A DNA stretch of 64,000 bases from Hymenobacter edaphi (GTDB lineage Bacteria > Bacteroidota > Bacteroidia > Cytophagales > Hymenobacteraceae). A program made the position numbers and the translations under genes. Where the stretch lies: positions 930,001 to 994,000 of the forward strand of contig NZ_QHKM01000001.1 in NCBI RefSeq assembly GCF_003258365.1. The letters run 5' to 3'. The notes under the pieces were generated by a model. That model was not told where the DNA came from. It saw only the letters and a list, made by a program, of their open reading frames with translations, and made no database searches. Below, piece by piece: positions 24,467-31,806 of the stretch. Numbering within the stretch: the first letter of the stretch is position 1; each line of letters opens with the position of its first letter.

Positions 24467-25021
24467 ATGATCAAACCGGTATTCTCCTGCGCTATTCTGG
24501 CAACGATTCTGACGGGCTGCGGCGGGACCAACCGGCTCACTGTTTCCGGGCCGCCAGCCGAAGTGCAGCTTAGGCCCGCCGCCGACTCTGCTTTCAACCT
24601 CGTCTGGCTGCGCATCACAATCCGCAACACCAGTCGCCGCCCGCTGTGGCTGCTCAACGCGGCCGATAGTATCACCGTGCCTTGCGGTGCCTACAGCAGC
24701 TTTCAACTAATCGGCCGCACGCCCGCCGGGCGGGAGCTGTTTCTGTGCCCTTGCGTGCAGCCTTCGCGTGCCCGCTTCAAGCCCGTCTTGCGTTCCTGCA
24801 GGCTTGCGCCGGGCCAGCAGCTACGTACCGCCGTGCGCCTCGACTTCAACCAAGTATTCCCGCGCACCGGCTCGCCCGCCGATACCACGTGCGCCCGCTT
24901 TGTGAACCGCACCACTGGCGCCTATACCTTTCGTCTCGTGACGCGGCTGCTGACTAAGCCCAACGGATACTACTTACAAGCTGACACCAGCCAAACGGTC
25001 ACCGTGTACCGCAAAAATTAA
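24467..25021 (+). CDS. Predicted lipoprotein, function unknown
   Basis: A 184-residue protein with a lipoprotein signal ending ILTGC (Cys18). The mature domain is beta-rich: LRITIRNTSRRPLWLLN, then YSSFQLIGRTPAG and a final TGAYTFRLVTRL. It resembles the immunoglobulin-like small lipoproteins common in this phylum, but I do not recognise a named family. It contains four Cys in CPCVQP, RSCRLAP and TTCARF, which could form disulfides. It is divergent from the APP1 gene and convergent with the M48 gene. Confidence 0.65.
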   Translation: MIKPVFSCAILATILTGCGGTNRLTVSGPPAEVQLRPAADSAFNLVWLRITIRNTSRRPLWLLNAADSITVPCGAYSSFQLIGRTPAGRELFLCPCVQPSRARFKPVLRSCRLAPGQQLRTAVRLDFNQVFPRTGSPADTTCARFVNRTTGAYTFRLVTRLLTKPNGYYLQADTSQTVTVYRKN

Positions 25022-25050
25022 GGCCAGCCGCCCGAAAGCAGCTGGCCTTA
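25019..25050. terminator. Bidirectional terminator overlapping a stop codon
   Basis: Perfect 10-bp stem TAAGGCCAGC/GCTGGCCTTA. Its first three bases are the TAA stop of the lipoprotein gene. It sits between two convergent genes. Confidence 0.6.
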
Positions 25051-25072
25051 TCAAATTTAGAAACGAAGCTGA

Positions 25073-25897
25073 TTACAGCAGGCGCTGCAGCTCTCGCAGG
25101 TCGCTGCTGTTTACCGTGCGGTTGCGGCAGTTCAGCTCGGTAGCCTTGGTCTGGATGGCCTGGATGCGGTTGTCCGGGTTGGGGTGGGTGCTCAGAAACT
25201 CGGGCGGGCTGGCCTGGCCCTGGCTCTGGGCCTTGATGAAGAAGCCGGCCGCGCCGTCGCAGGCGTAGTAGCCGGGGCCGTTCAGGTAGATGACCGAGTA
25301 CTGGTCGGCCTCGTTTTCGAAGTCGCGGCTGAACTTGAGGCTGCCCAGGCCGGCCAGGCCCGAGGCAATCTGCGCGGCGGTGCTCTCGCTGTTGCCCAGG
25401 GCCACGCTCAGCAGCAGCTGAATGCCGTACTGGTTTTGCAGCTGGCGCGAAGTGTGGCGGCGGTCGGCGTGGGCAATTTCGTGGCCCAGCACCCCGGCCA
25501 GCTGGCTTTCGTCGTCGAGGTACTTGATCAGGCCGGTAAACACATAAATGTGCCCGCCGGGGGTGGCAAACGCGTTCTGCGTCGAGTCCTCCTTGATGAT
25601 CTTCACGTCCCAGGCGAAGTCGTTGCGGTGCTGGATGTCGGAGGAGTTGAGCACGCGGTTCACCACGGCGTCGAGCAGCTGGTAGGCGCGGGCGTTGCTG
25701 GCGCGCTCCACCAGCTTGCCCTGGGCGCGGTACGTGGAGTCGGTTTCGGCCGCTACCTGGTCGCCTAGGGCAATGTCGTCTTCGAGGCTGAAGAGGAGGG
25801 GGTTGCCGTCTTTATCGGTGCAGGAAGAGGCGGCGAAGCCCAGCGGCAGGGCCAGGGCGGCCAGCAGGCCAAAGCGGGAAAAAAAGCGTCGGAACAT
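25073..25897 (-). CDS. M48 family metalloprotease, lipoprotein
   Basis: A 274-residue zinc protease anchored as a lipoprotein (FAASSC, Cys26). HEIAH (His139, Glu140, His143) is the catalytic motif. NAFATPGGHIYVFTGLI precedes it, the third ligand is in DFENEADQYSV, and FLSTHPNPDNRI ends the domain, the same layout as the M48 protein at 8712-9524. Unlike that one it has a clear lipobox, so the two may work in different places (outer versus inner membrane face). The ATG at 25897 is chosen because the signal peptide starts there. Confidence 0.92.
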   Translation of the reverse strand: MFRRFFSRFGLLAALALPLGFAASSCTDKDGNPLLFSLEDDIALGDQVAAETDSTYRAQGKLVERASNARAYQLLDAVVNRVLNSSDIQHRNDFAWDVKIIKEDSTQNAFATPGGHIYVFTGLIKYLDDESQLAGVLGHEIAHADRRHTSRQLQNQYGIQLLLSVALGNSESTAAQIASGLAGLGSLKFSRDFENEADQYSVIYLNGPGYYACDGAAGFFIKAQSQGQASPPEFLSTHPNPDNRIQAIQTKATELNCRNRTVNSSDLRELQRLL

Positions 25898-26190
25898 GCG
25901 AGGGGAGTGGAAAAAGTCGGTGGTGAAAAGCGCGGCTGCGCGGCCCAAAGAAAAAACGGTGCCAAACCCGCCTGGGCCCCGATACGCACGCCGGTAACGT
26001 CCGGTTGAGGCCTGCAGGCATATTTCAGGCGTAGCTCGGCCGTTTCGCGGGTCGTTTTCAGGCCGATAGTTTTTACCGGCCGCGGGCACCAGGGCGCGGT
26101 GCCGGTGCCGCAGGCAGCCGCCGCGCCCGCGCCTGCGTACAGGACACGCCAGGGCCCGGCTTCTTCGGGCACCTTCTCGCTTTTCCGCCC

Positions 26191-27312
26191 ATGCCCACCA
26201 CTGCCGCCACCCCGCGCCTCAAAGTCCGCAAAAAGAAACTCGTGCCCGTGGAGGCCGATGTGCACGAACTCTACAAAGACCCCGCCCGGCAGGCCGAGCT
26301 GGCGGGCCTGCGCTATTTCCCCGACACCAAGCCCGGCCTGACCCGCAAGCTGGGCCGCAACGCCCACTTTCAGTACCTCGACGCCCGGGGCGGGAAAATC
26401 ACCGACGAGAAGGTACTGGCCCGCATCCAGGGCTTCGTCATTCCCCCGGCCTGGACCGACGTCTGGATTGCGCCCTCGCCCAACGCCCACCTGCAGGTGA
26501 CCGGCCGCGACGCCAAGGGCCGCAAACAGTACATCTACCACCCGCTCTGGGACCAGGCCCGCTCGCTGACCAAGTTCAGCCGCCTGCGCGCCTTCGGCGA
26601 AAAGCTGGCCGAGCTGCGCCAGCAGCTGCAAAAGGACCTGAAACGCCCCGAACTGGACAAGCCGAAAGTGGTGGCCCTGGTGCTGACGCTGATGGACCAG
26701 TCGTTTATCCGGGTGGGCAACCGCGAGTACGCCAAAAAGAACAAGAGCTACGGCCTGACGACGCTGCGCGACCGGCACGTGCAGGTCGACGGCGCCGACG
26801 TGCGCTTCGTGTTCGTCGGCAAGAAGGGCGTGGCCCACGACGTGACCCTGCACGACCGGAAGCTGGCGCGGCTGGTGCAGAAGTGCAAGGAAATTCCCGG
26901 GCAGCACCTCTTTCAGTACTACAACGCCGCGGGCCAGCGCCAGGAGCTGGAGTCGGGCGACGTGAACGACTACCTGCGCGAGGCCACCGGCCTGCCGCTT
27001 TCGGCCAAGGACTTCCGCACCTGGGGCGGTACCGTGCGCATGGTGCAGTGCCTGGAGCAGGTACTGCAGGCCGAGCCCGAGCTGCCCAAGGAAAAAGCCC
27101 TGAAAACGGCCGTGAAGGACGTAGCCAAGGACCTCGGCAACACGCCCACCGTGTGCTCCAAGTACTACATTCACCCGCAGGTGGTGGAGCTGTTTCAGTC
27201 CGACAAGCTCATCGAGTACCTGCGCCGCCACGACGCCGACCCCGGCGACCAGGACCAGCTCAGCCCGACCGAGCACCTGGTGCTGGATATGTTGTCTGCG
27301 ACGGTGAAATAG
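26191..27312 (+). CDS. DNA topoisomerase IB
   Basis: A 373-residue eukaryote-type topoisomerase IB, which relaxes DNA by nicking one strand through a 3'-phosphotyrosine link. The bacterial/poxvirus form is visible: N-terminal domain with YFPDTKPGLTRKLGRNAHFQYLDARG and IPPAWTDVWIAPSPNAHLQVTGRDAKGRKQYIYHP; catalytic domain with FIRVGNREYAKKNKSYGLTTLRDRHV; TPTVCSKYYIHPQVV with the likely catalytic Tyr326. All blocks are present. The stop TAG at 27310 is already part of the inverted repeat that fills the gap to the next gene. Confidence 0.95.
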   Translation: MPTTAATPRLKVRKKKLVPVEADVHELYKDPARQAELAGLRYFPDTKPGLTRKLGRNAHFQYLDARGGKITDEKVLARIQGFVIPPAWTDVWIAPSPNAHLQVTGRDAKGRKQYIYHPLWDQARSLTKFSRLRAFGEKLAELRQQLQKDLKRPELDKPKVVALVLTLMDQSFIRVGNREYAKKNKSYGLTTLRDRHVQVDGADVRFVFVGKKGVAHDVTLHDRKLARLVQKCKEIPGQHLFQYYNAAGQRQELESGDVNDYLREATGLPLSAKDFRTWGGTVRMVQCLEQVLQAEPELPKEKALKTAVKDVAKDLGNTPTVCSKYYIHPQVVELFQSDKLIEYLRRHDADPGDQDQLSPTEHLVLDMLSATVK

Positions 27313-27405
27313 TGAGATGGTGAACTGGTGAGTTTGACGTTCTGGCGGCGCAAACTGCGCGGTTCTGGCCTCCCCAACATCAAACTCACCAGTTCACCAT
27401 CTCAC
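27312..27405. repeat. Long hairpin repeat, copy 1 (8-bp periodic arms)
   Basis: Two perfect 26-base inverted arms (27312-27337 and 27380-27405) around a 42-base loop. The arm reads as 8-base units GTGAGATG, GTGAACTG, GTGAGTTT. The element fills the whole gap between the convergent stop codons of topoisomerase IB and the next gene and overlaps the TAG stop. A second copy with diverged arms but a conserved loop part lies at 31696-31806. Confidence 0.85.
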
Positions 27406-27411
27406 CACTTG

Positions 27412-28998
27412 CTACCGTCCCGACCCGTCTCGGTCGAAGGCGTGGGTGGTTACGCCGCTTTCAGTGTTGATTTTCAGTTCCGGCGCGGGCTCCACCTGGT
27501 TGTTGCGCTTGGTGTCGTAGAAGCGCGTCATCCGGCGCGGGCCGGCCACGCGTGAGCTGTCGGCCACGGTGTCCTCGCCGGGGCCGCCGTAGATGTCGAT
27601 GCGGGGGGAGCGGCGCACCTGCCCGCGGAGCACGAATTCATCCTTGCCGCCGAGGCCGTGCAGCAGCACCAGCTTGGTTTCGGCGGGATGGAAGCCGCGG
27701 CGGTAAAGCAGGGTGGCGGCTTTGTCGCGGCTGAAGACGGACACCACCGTGAGCGAGTCGCTCAGCCGCTCCACCACGAACCGCTCGGCCTCGTCGGTAC
27801 CCGGCACCACCACTTCTTCGGCGTGGCGGCGGTAAAACTCGGCCGTGGCCTGGGGCAGCGCGGCCCGGCGGGCCCGCAGCGCGGCCACCAGGCGCGCCCC
27901 TTCCAGGCGGTACACTTCCGGCGGCAGCCGCCGCGCCGCCCGCTCGATTACCTCGTCGGTGAGGGCCTGCTGCAGGGCCGCGGCGGTGGCCGCGTACTGC
28001 TGGCGCGTCAGTTCGTTCAGGGCCCGCGCGTCGATAAAGCGGGCGTTGCGGGTGTAGCCGCCGATGCTCTGGTACTCGGGCCCGAAGGTGCGGAACTTGC
28101 GCACGGCTTTGCTCACCAGCCAGGAAATCAGCCCGTCGTCGAAGCGGAAAAATACCTGGTCCCGGTCGATGGGAATGGGGCGGTAGAGCGTGCGCGCCTC
28201 TTGCTGCACGGCCACCCAGTCCCACTGACCCTCGTGCCGGTCCCAGTCGCCCAGCCAGAGGTCGAGCAGGCGGGCGCGCAGAAAGGCGGGCTGGTCGAAG
28301 CGGTGGCGGCCGTCGCGGTAAATCTGCTCCAGCGCGTCGTCGCTTTCCATCAAGTCCTGGGCGCCGGGGCCGAACGCGGGCACGAGGTTTTCCTTGCTCT
28401 CGTACTTCTCCTCCAGCAGCACCACCTTGCCCTGAAACCGCTCCGAGGCCTTGCCCAGGCCGGTTTCATCGGCCCGGATGTAGTAGGGGCGGGGCGTGGT
28501 GTGTAGCACGCCCGCGGCCTGGGCCAGCGGCGGCACCACGAAGGCCCCGTAGGGCGTGCCGGCCGAAGTGGCGTCGCGCACTACGTTCAGGGCGAAGGTG
28601 TGGCGCAGAAACTTCGACAGCGTTTTGTAGGGGTCTTTGTCGAGGCTGCGCAGGGCGTAGGTGCGGCCGTTGGCGCCGTTCAGCGTCATGCTGGTGGTCT
28701 GGAAGCCGCCGCCCATCTTGCCGGGCTGCAGGCCACCGGGCGCGGCCTGCGGCAGGCTGAGCACGGGCAGGGTGACGGGCTGGGCCCAGGCCGCGCGGTA
28801 GTGCTGGCCAAACAACAGCCGGCCCGACCAGCCGCGGCGGTAGTGGCGGCCGGCCGTTACGCGGGCGCTGTCGGGGCCCACGGCGGCCTGGGCGGCGGTA
28901 TCAGGAATGCGGGCATCGGGCTGGAAGAAGTGCTGCCGGGCGCAGCCTGTCGTGAGCAGGCCGAGCAGCAGCACAGCGCCGGAAGAGCAGCGCGTCAT
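27412..28998 (-). CDS. Envelope lipoprotein with kinase-like motifs (paralog A)
   Basis: A 528-residue predicted lipoprotein (LLTTGC, Cys19) of no named family known to me. Shared with its divergent neighbour at 29165 are the blocks RHYRRGWSG.L.FG.HYR..WA.PVT, PGGL.P.K.GG.FQT, and LRSLDKD (116-122). Also shared are PYGAFVVPPLAQAAGVLHT, LWLGDWDRHEGQW (247-259), PIDRDQVFF (276-284), EFYRR...VPGTDEAERFVVE and GLGGKDEF. The order Lys strand, GDWDRHxxQ loop, DRD resembles the catalytic elements of HipA/PI4K/Fam20-type kinases; this is inference. In larger Bacteroidota proteins similar regions seem to precede a barrel, absent here. The start ATG at 28998 fits the lipoprotein signal. Confidence 0.7.
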   Translation of the reverse strand: MTRCSSGAVLLLGLLTTGCARQHFFQPDARIPDTAAQAAVGPDSARVTAGRHYRRGWSGRLLFGQHYRAAWAQPVTLPVLSLPQAAPGGLQPGKMGGGFQTTSMTLNGANGRTYALRSLDKDPYKTLSKFLRHTFALNVVRDATSAGTPYGAFVVPPLAQAAGVLHTTPRPYYIRADETGLGKASERFQGKVVLLEEKYESKENLVPAFGPGAQDLMESDDALEQIYRDGRHRFDQPAFLRARLLDLWLGDWDRHEGQWDWVAVQQEARTLYRPIPIDRDQVFFRFDDGLISWLVSKAVRKFRTFGPEYQSIGGYTRNARFIDARALNELTRQQYAATAAALQQALTDEVIERAARRLPPEVYRLEGARLVAALRARRAALPQATAEFYRRHAEEVVVPGTDEAERFVVERLSDSLTVVSVFSRDKAATLLYRRGFHPAETKLVLLHGLGGKDEFVLRGQVRRSPRIDIYGGPGEDTVADSSRVAGPRRMTRFYDTKRNNQVEPAPELKINTESGVTTHAFDRDGSGR

Positions 28999-29164
28999 GC
29001 GGTCGGAGTAGGGCAGAGGTAAGGCATACGGTTCAGGTGTCCTTACGCAAGCGTGCCGGAAACGGACGAACCGGGCCGCCGCGGGCAACCGCTCCGCCGC
29101 CGCCGCGGTATAAGAGGCAGCCTTTCGGGTCGGGGCCGCCGCTGGCCCCACTACCGTTGCCGCC

Positions 29165-30766
29165 TTGCTGACCTTGCTACCCACGTACCGTTTGCTGCTG
29201 TTGGCGCTGAGCCTGCCGGCCGCTTCTTCCCGCGCGCAGGCGCAGGCTCCGCCGCCGTCCGTTATTCCCGCCGATTCGCTGGTGCACGTGGCGGCCGGCC
29301 CGCAGTACCGCCGCGGCTGGCTGCACCAGCTGATGTGGGGCTTTCACTACCGCCAGGAGTGGGCCGAGCCCGTTACGGCGCCGGTGTTCAACCTGCGCAC
29401 GGCCGTGCCCGGCGGGCTGAAGCCGGTGAAGGAAGGCGGCAGCTTCCAGACGCGCAACCTGCGCCTGGTGGCCGCCGACGGCCGCCAGTACGTGCTGCGC
29501 TCGGTCGACAAGGACGCCACGGCCGCGCTGCCCGAAGACCTGCGCAACGGCTGGATCGGGCGGCTGATGAAGGATCAGACCAGCGTCATTCACCCCTACG
29601 GCGCCTACATCGTGCCGCGACTGGCCCAGGCCGCCGGCGTGTACCACACCAACCCGCGCCTCTATTTCCTGCCCGACGACCCCGCCCTGGGCGAGTTCCG
29701 CTCGGCCTTCGCCAACGCGCTCTACCTCTTCGAGGAGCGGCCCGAGGGCGACCAGCGCATGGTCAGCAGCTTCGGCGCCTCCGACCGGGTTATCAGCTCC
29801 AAGCACGCGTTTACCCAGCTGGTGGCCACGCCCCGGGTCCACGTCGATGCCCGCCACTACCTGCGCAGCCGCCTCTTCGATATGTGGCTGGGCGACTGGA
29901 GCCGGCGCGAGGACCAGTGGCGCTGGGCCGCCTTTCCCGGCCCCGACAGCACCACCGTGCTCCGCGCCATTCCGCGCGACCGGGACCACGCCTTTTTCAA
30001 GTTCGACGACGGCGTGCTCACGCGCATCGTGAGCTTTGTGAAGACCAACTACCAGACCTTCACGCGCGACATCAAGCTGCACGACGTGGAGGGCCTCAAC
30101 CGCGCCGCGCGGCCCATGGACAAGTCCCTGCTGGTGTACCTCAGCGAGCAGGACTTCCACCAGGTGGCCGACTCCATGCGCCTGGCCCTCACCGATAAAG
30201 TTATTGCCGAGGCCCTGCAGGTGTGGCCCAAGGAGGTGTACGCGCTGTCGGGCGAGGAATTTCAGCAGAAGCTGCAGAGCCGCCGCGAGCAGCTGCCCCG
30301 CGTGGCCGAGGAGTTTTACCGCCAGCTGGCCCGCGACGTGGAAATTCCGGGCACCGACCAGCCCGAGCGGTTTGTGGTGGAGGCCGCCGGCCCCTGGCAG
30401 GCCTGGGTGCGCGTGTACGCCCTGCGCCCCGACGGCACCAACGGCCGCCTGATCGGCCAGCGCCTCTTCGACGCCCGCCAGACCGGCAGCGTGAGCCTCT
30501 TCGGCCTCGGCGGCAACGACGAGTTTCAGCTCGTGGGCCAGCCCGACCGCCGCCTGCGCATCCACCTCTACGACGGCCAGGGCCAGGACCTGGTGCAGCA
30601 GCTGCAGGTGCTGCCCCGCGCCCTCAAAACGCGCGTAACCATCCACGATTCCGGCGACGGCAACCTGCTGAAAATCGACAAAAAGCAGGTCGACCTCGAA
30701 GCCTACCAGCCCAAAGCCAACGAATACGACGGCTACGGCTGGCTGCTGCGCCACCGGCTGTATTAA
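29165..30766 (+). CDS. Envelope protein with kinase-like motifs (paralog B), TTG start
   Basis: A 533-residue exported protein paralogous to 27412-28998 along its whole length: QYRRGWLHQLMWGFHYRQEWAEPVT, LRSVDKD (111-117), PYGAYIVPRLAQAAGVYHT, WLGDWSRREDQW (231-242), PRDRDHAFF (260-268), PGTDQPERFVVE. It differs from paralog A in the loop (SRRED in place of DRHEG), so any catalytic activity might be lost in one of the pair. The N-terminus is a normal signal peptide (about 1-26, ending AQAQ). No ATG exists between the in-frame stop at 29111 and the signal peptide, so translation must begin at TTG 29165 or a nearby non-ATG codon. Confidence 0.7.
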   Translation: MLTLLPTYRLLLLALSLPAASSRAQAQAPPPSVIPADSLVHVAAGPQYRRGWLHQLMWGFHYRQEWAEPVTAPVFNLRTAVPGGLKPVKEGGSFQTRNLRLVAADGRQYVLRSVDKDATAALPEDLRNGWIGRLMKDQTSVIHPYGAYIVPRLAQAAGVYHTNPRLYFLPDDPALGEFRSAFANALYLFEERPEGDQRMVSSFGASDRVISSKHAFTQLVATPRVHVDARHYLRSRLFDMWLGDWSRREDQWRWAAFPGPDSTTVLRAIPRDRDHAFFKFDDGVLTRIVSFVKTNYQTFTRDIKLHDVEGLNRAARPMDKSLLVYLSEQDFHQVADSMRLALTDKVIAEALQVWPKEVYALSGEEFQQKLQSRREQLPRVAEEFYRQLARDVEIPGTDQPERFVVEAAGPWQAWVRVYALRPDGTNGRLIGQRLFDARQTGSVSLFGLGGNDEFQLVGQPDRRLRIHLYDGQGQDLVQQLQVLPRALKTRVTIHDSGDGNLLKIDKKQVDLEAYQPKANEYDGYGWLLRHRLY

Positions 30767-30784
30767 ATCTCGAGCACGTAAATC

Positions 30785-30838
30785 AGAACGCCATTCGTCG
30801 CTGCGACGAATCCCGCGTGCTGACGTCTGGAATGACGT
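30785..30838 (-). repeat. Single arm of the CGTCATTCC repeat family
   Basis: On the minus strand: CAGCACGCGGGATTC, then GACGAATG.CGTTCT, matching in order the right arm of the full element at 52287-52404 with scattered changes. A loose ACGTCATTCC occurs next to it. It looks like a decayed or half copy between the paralog B gene and the MbnP gene. Confidence 0.55.
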
Positions 30839-30856
30839 GCCACAGCTTCGTCGGAC

Positions 30857-31618
30857 TCAGTTGCCGTGAATGTGGTCGATGCGGAACATGCCGGCGGCCA
30901 GGTTGTCGGCCAGCCGCTGCGACTCAGCCCCGCCGGCGGCCGTGCTCAGCTGGGCAAAGCGCACCGGCTGCGGGCCATCAAACAGCTTGAGCACGTTGGC
31001 TTTCAGGTGCATTTCCGGCGCGCCGCCTTCCCTGATGTGCAGGGCCGCAGTGCCCGCGGGCAGCGGCAGGGTCAGCGTGCGGATGTTGTTGTACGGGTCG
31101 CGGAAGCCGGCCACGTCGAAGAACAGGCCGCCGTTGCCGGGCGCCTTCGACGAGCTGCCGTTCAGCCGCAGGAAGATGTAGCCCGTCGTCCAGTCCCAGA
31201 TCATCTGGTGGGCCGGGTCCAGCGCGCCGGTCTGCGCCCCGGCGGTGTTGCGCGCCACATCCACCCCGATGGTGATGCGCAGGGCCGTGTAGTCGCCCAC
31301 CGGCACATCCTCGATGGCCAGGTGCTGCGAGGCAGTCTTGGCCTGATCGATGAGGTAGTAGCTTTCCGGCTCGGCCCACACCGAGCCGTCGGCGCGCACC
31401 AGCTGCACGTTGGAAACGTAATAGCGCAGCTCCGTGACCTTAAAATCGTCGCCGGCCGCCGTGGTGTAGGCAGTGTTGTAGGCCAGCGGGCTGCTGCCTA
31501 CCACGTTTTCCACGTGCATTTCCAGCTCGCCCACCTCCTCCTTGGGCGACACGTGCTTGTTTTCGCAGGCCAGCAAGGCTAGCAGGCCGACCAGGGCCGG
31601 GTACAGAATGCGTTTCAT
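30857..31618 (-). CDS. MbnP-family lipoprotein
   Basis: A 253-residue lipoprotein (LLALLAC, Cys18) of the MbnP family, whose founding member is linked to copper-binding methanobactin loci; most Bacteroidota members have unknown roles. The blocks match: VTELRYYVSNVQLVRADGS, SYYLIDQAKTASQHLAIEDVPVGDYTALRITIGVD, HQMIWDWTTGYIFLRLNGSS, FFDVAGFRDPYNNIRTLTLPLP, and the His-containing C-terminus FRIDHIHGN. The usual partners (di-haem peroxidase MbnH/CcpA or a TonB receptor) are not adjacent, so it is an orphan here. Confidence 0.88.
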   Translation of the reverse strand: MKRILYPALVGLLALLACENKHVSPKEEVGELEMHVENVVGSSPLAYNTAYTTAAGDDFKVTELRYYVSNVQLVRADGSVWAEPESYYLIDQAKTASQHLAIEDVPVGDYTALRITIGVDVARNTAGAQTGALDPAHQMIWDWTTGYIFLRLNGSSSKAPGNGGLFFDVAGFRDPYNNIRTLTLPLPAGTAALHIREGGAPEMHLKANVLKLFDGPQPVRFAQLSTAAGGAESQRLADNLAAGMFRIDHIHGN

Positions 31619-31695
31619 AGGCAGCTGGGCGGCGGGCTGAGAGAAACCACCGCGCCAGCTCCTGACTCGGAGGAACAGCCCCGCAGGGTTGCCTG

Positions 31696-31806
31696 GGTGG
31701 TGCGGTGGTGAAATGGGGGAGTGTTGTGCTTATTGCGCAGGCGGCGCCGCTTTGGCCTTCCGAACCTCAAACTCACTACTTCACCACCGCACCAGTTCCC
31801 CACTCA
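31696..31806. repeat. Long hairpin repeat, copy 2 (8-bp periodic arms)
   Basis: Inverted arms at about 31699-31724 and 31766-31793 with some mismatches. The better arm reads on the minus strand as units GTGCGGTG, GTGAAGTA, GTGAGTTT. The following GGTTCGGAAGGCCAAA closely matches the same part of copy 1 (27312-27405). The repeat begins inside the TGA stop of the exonuclease gene (31804-31806). Confidence 0.75.
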
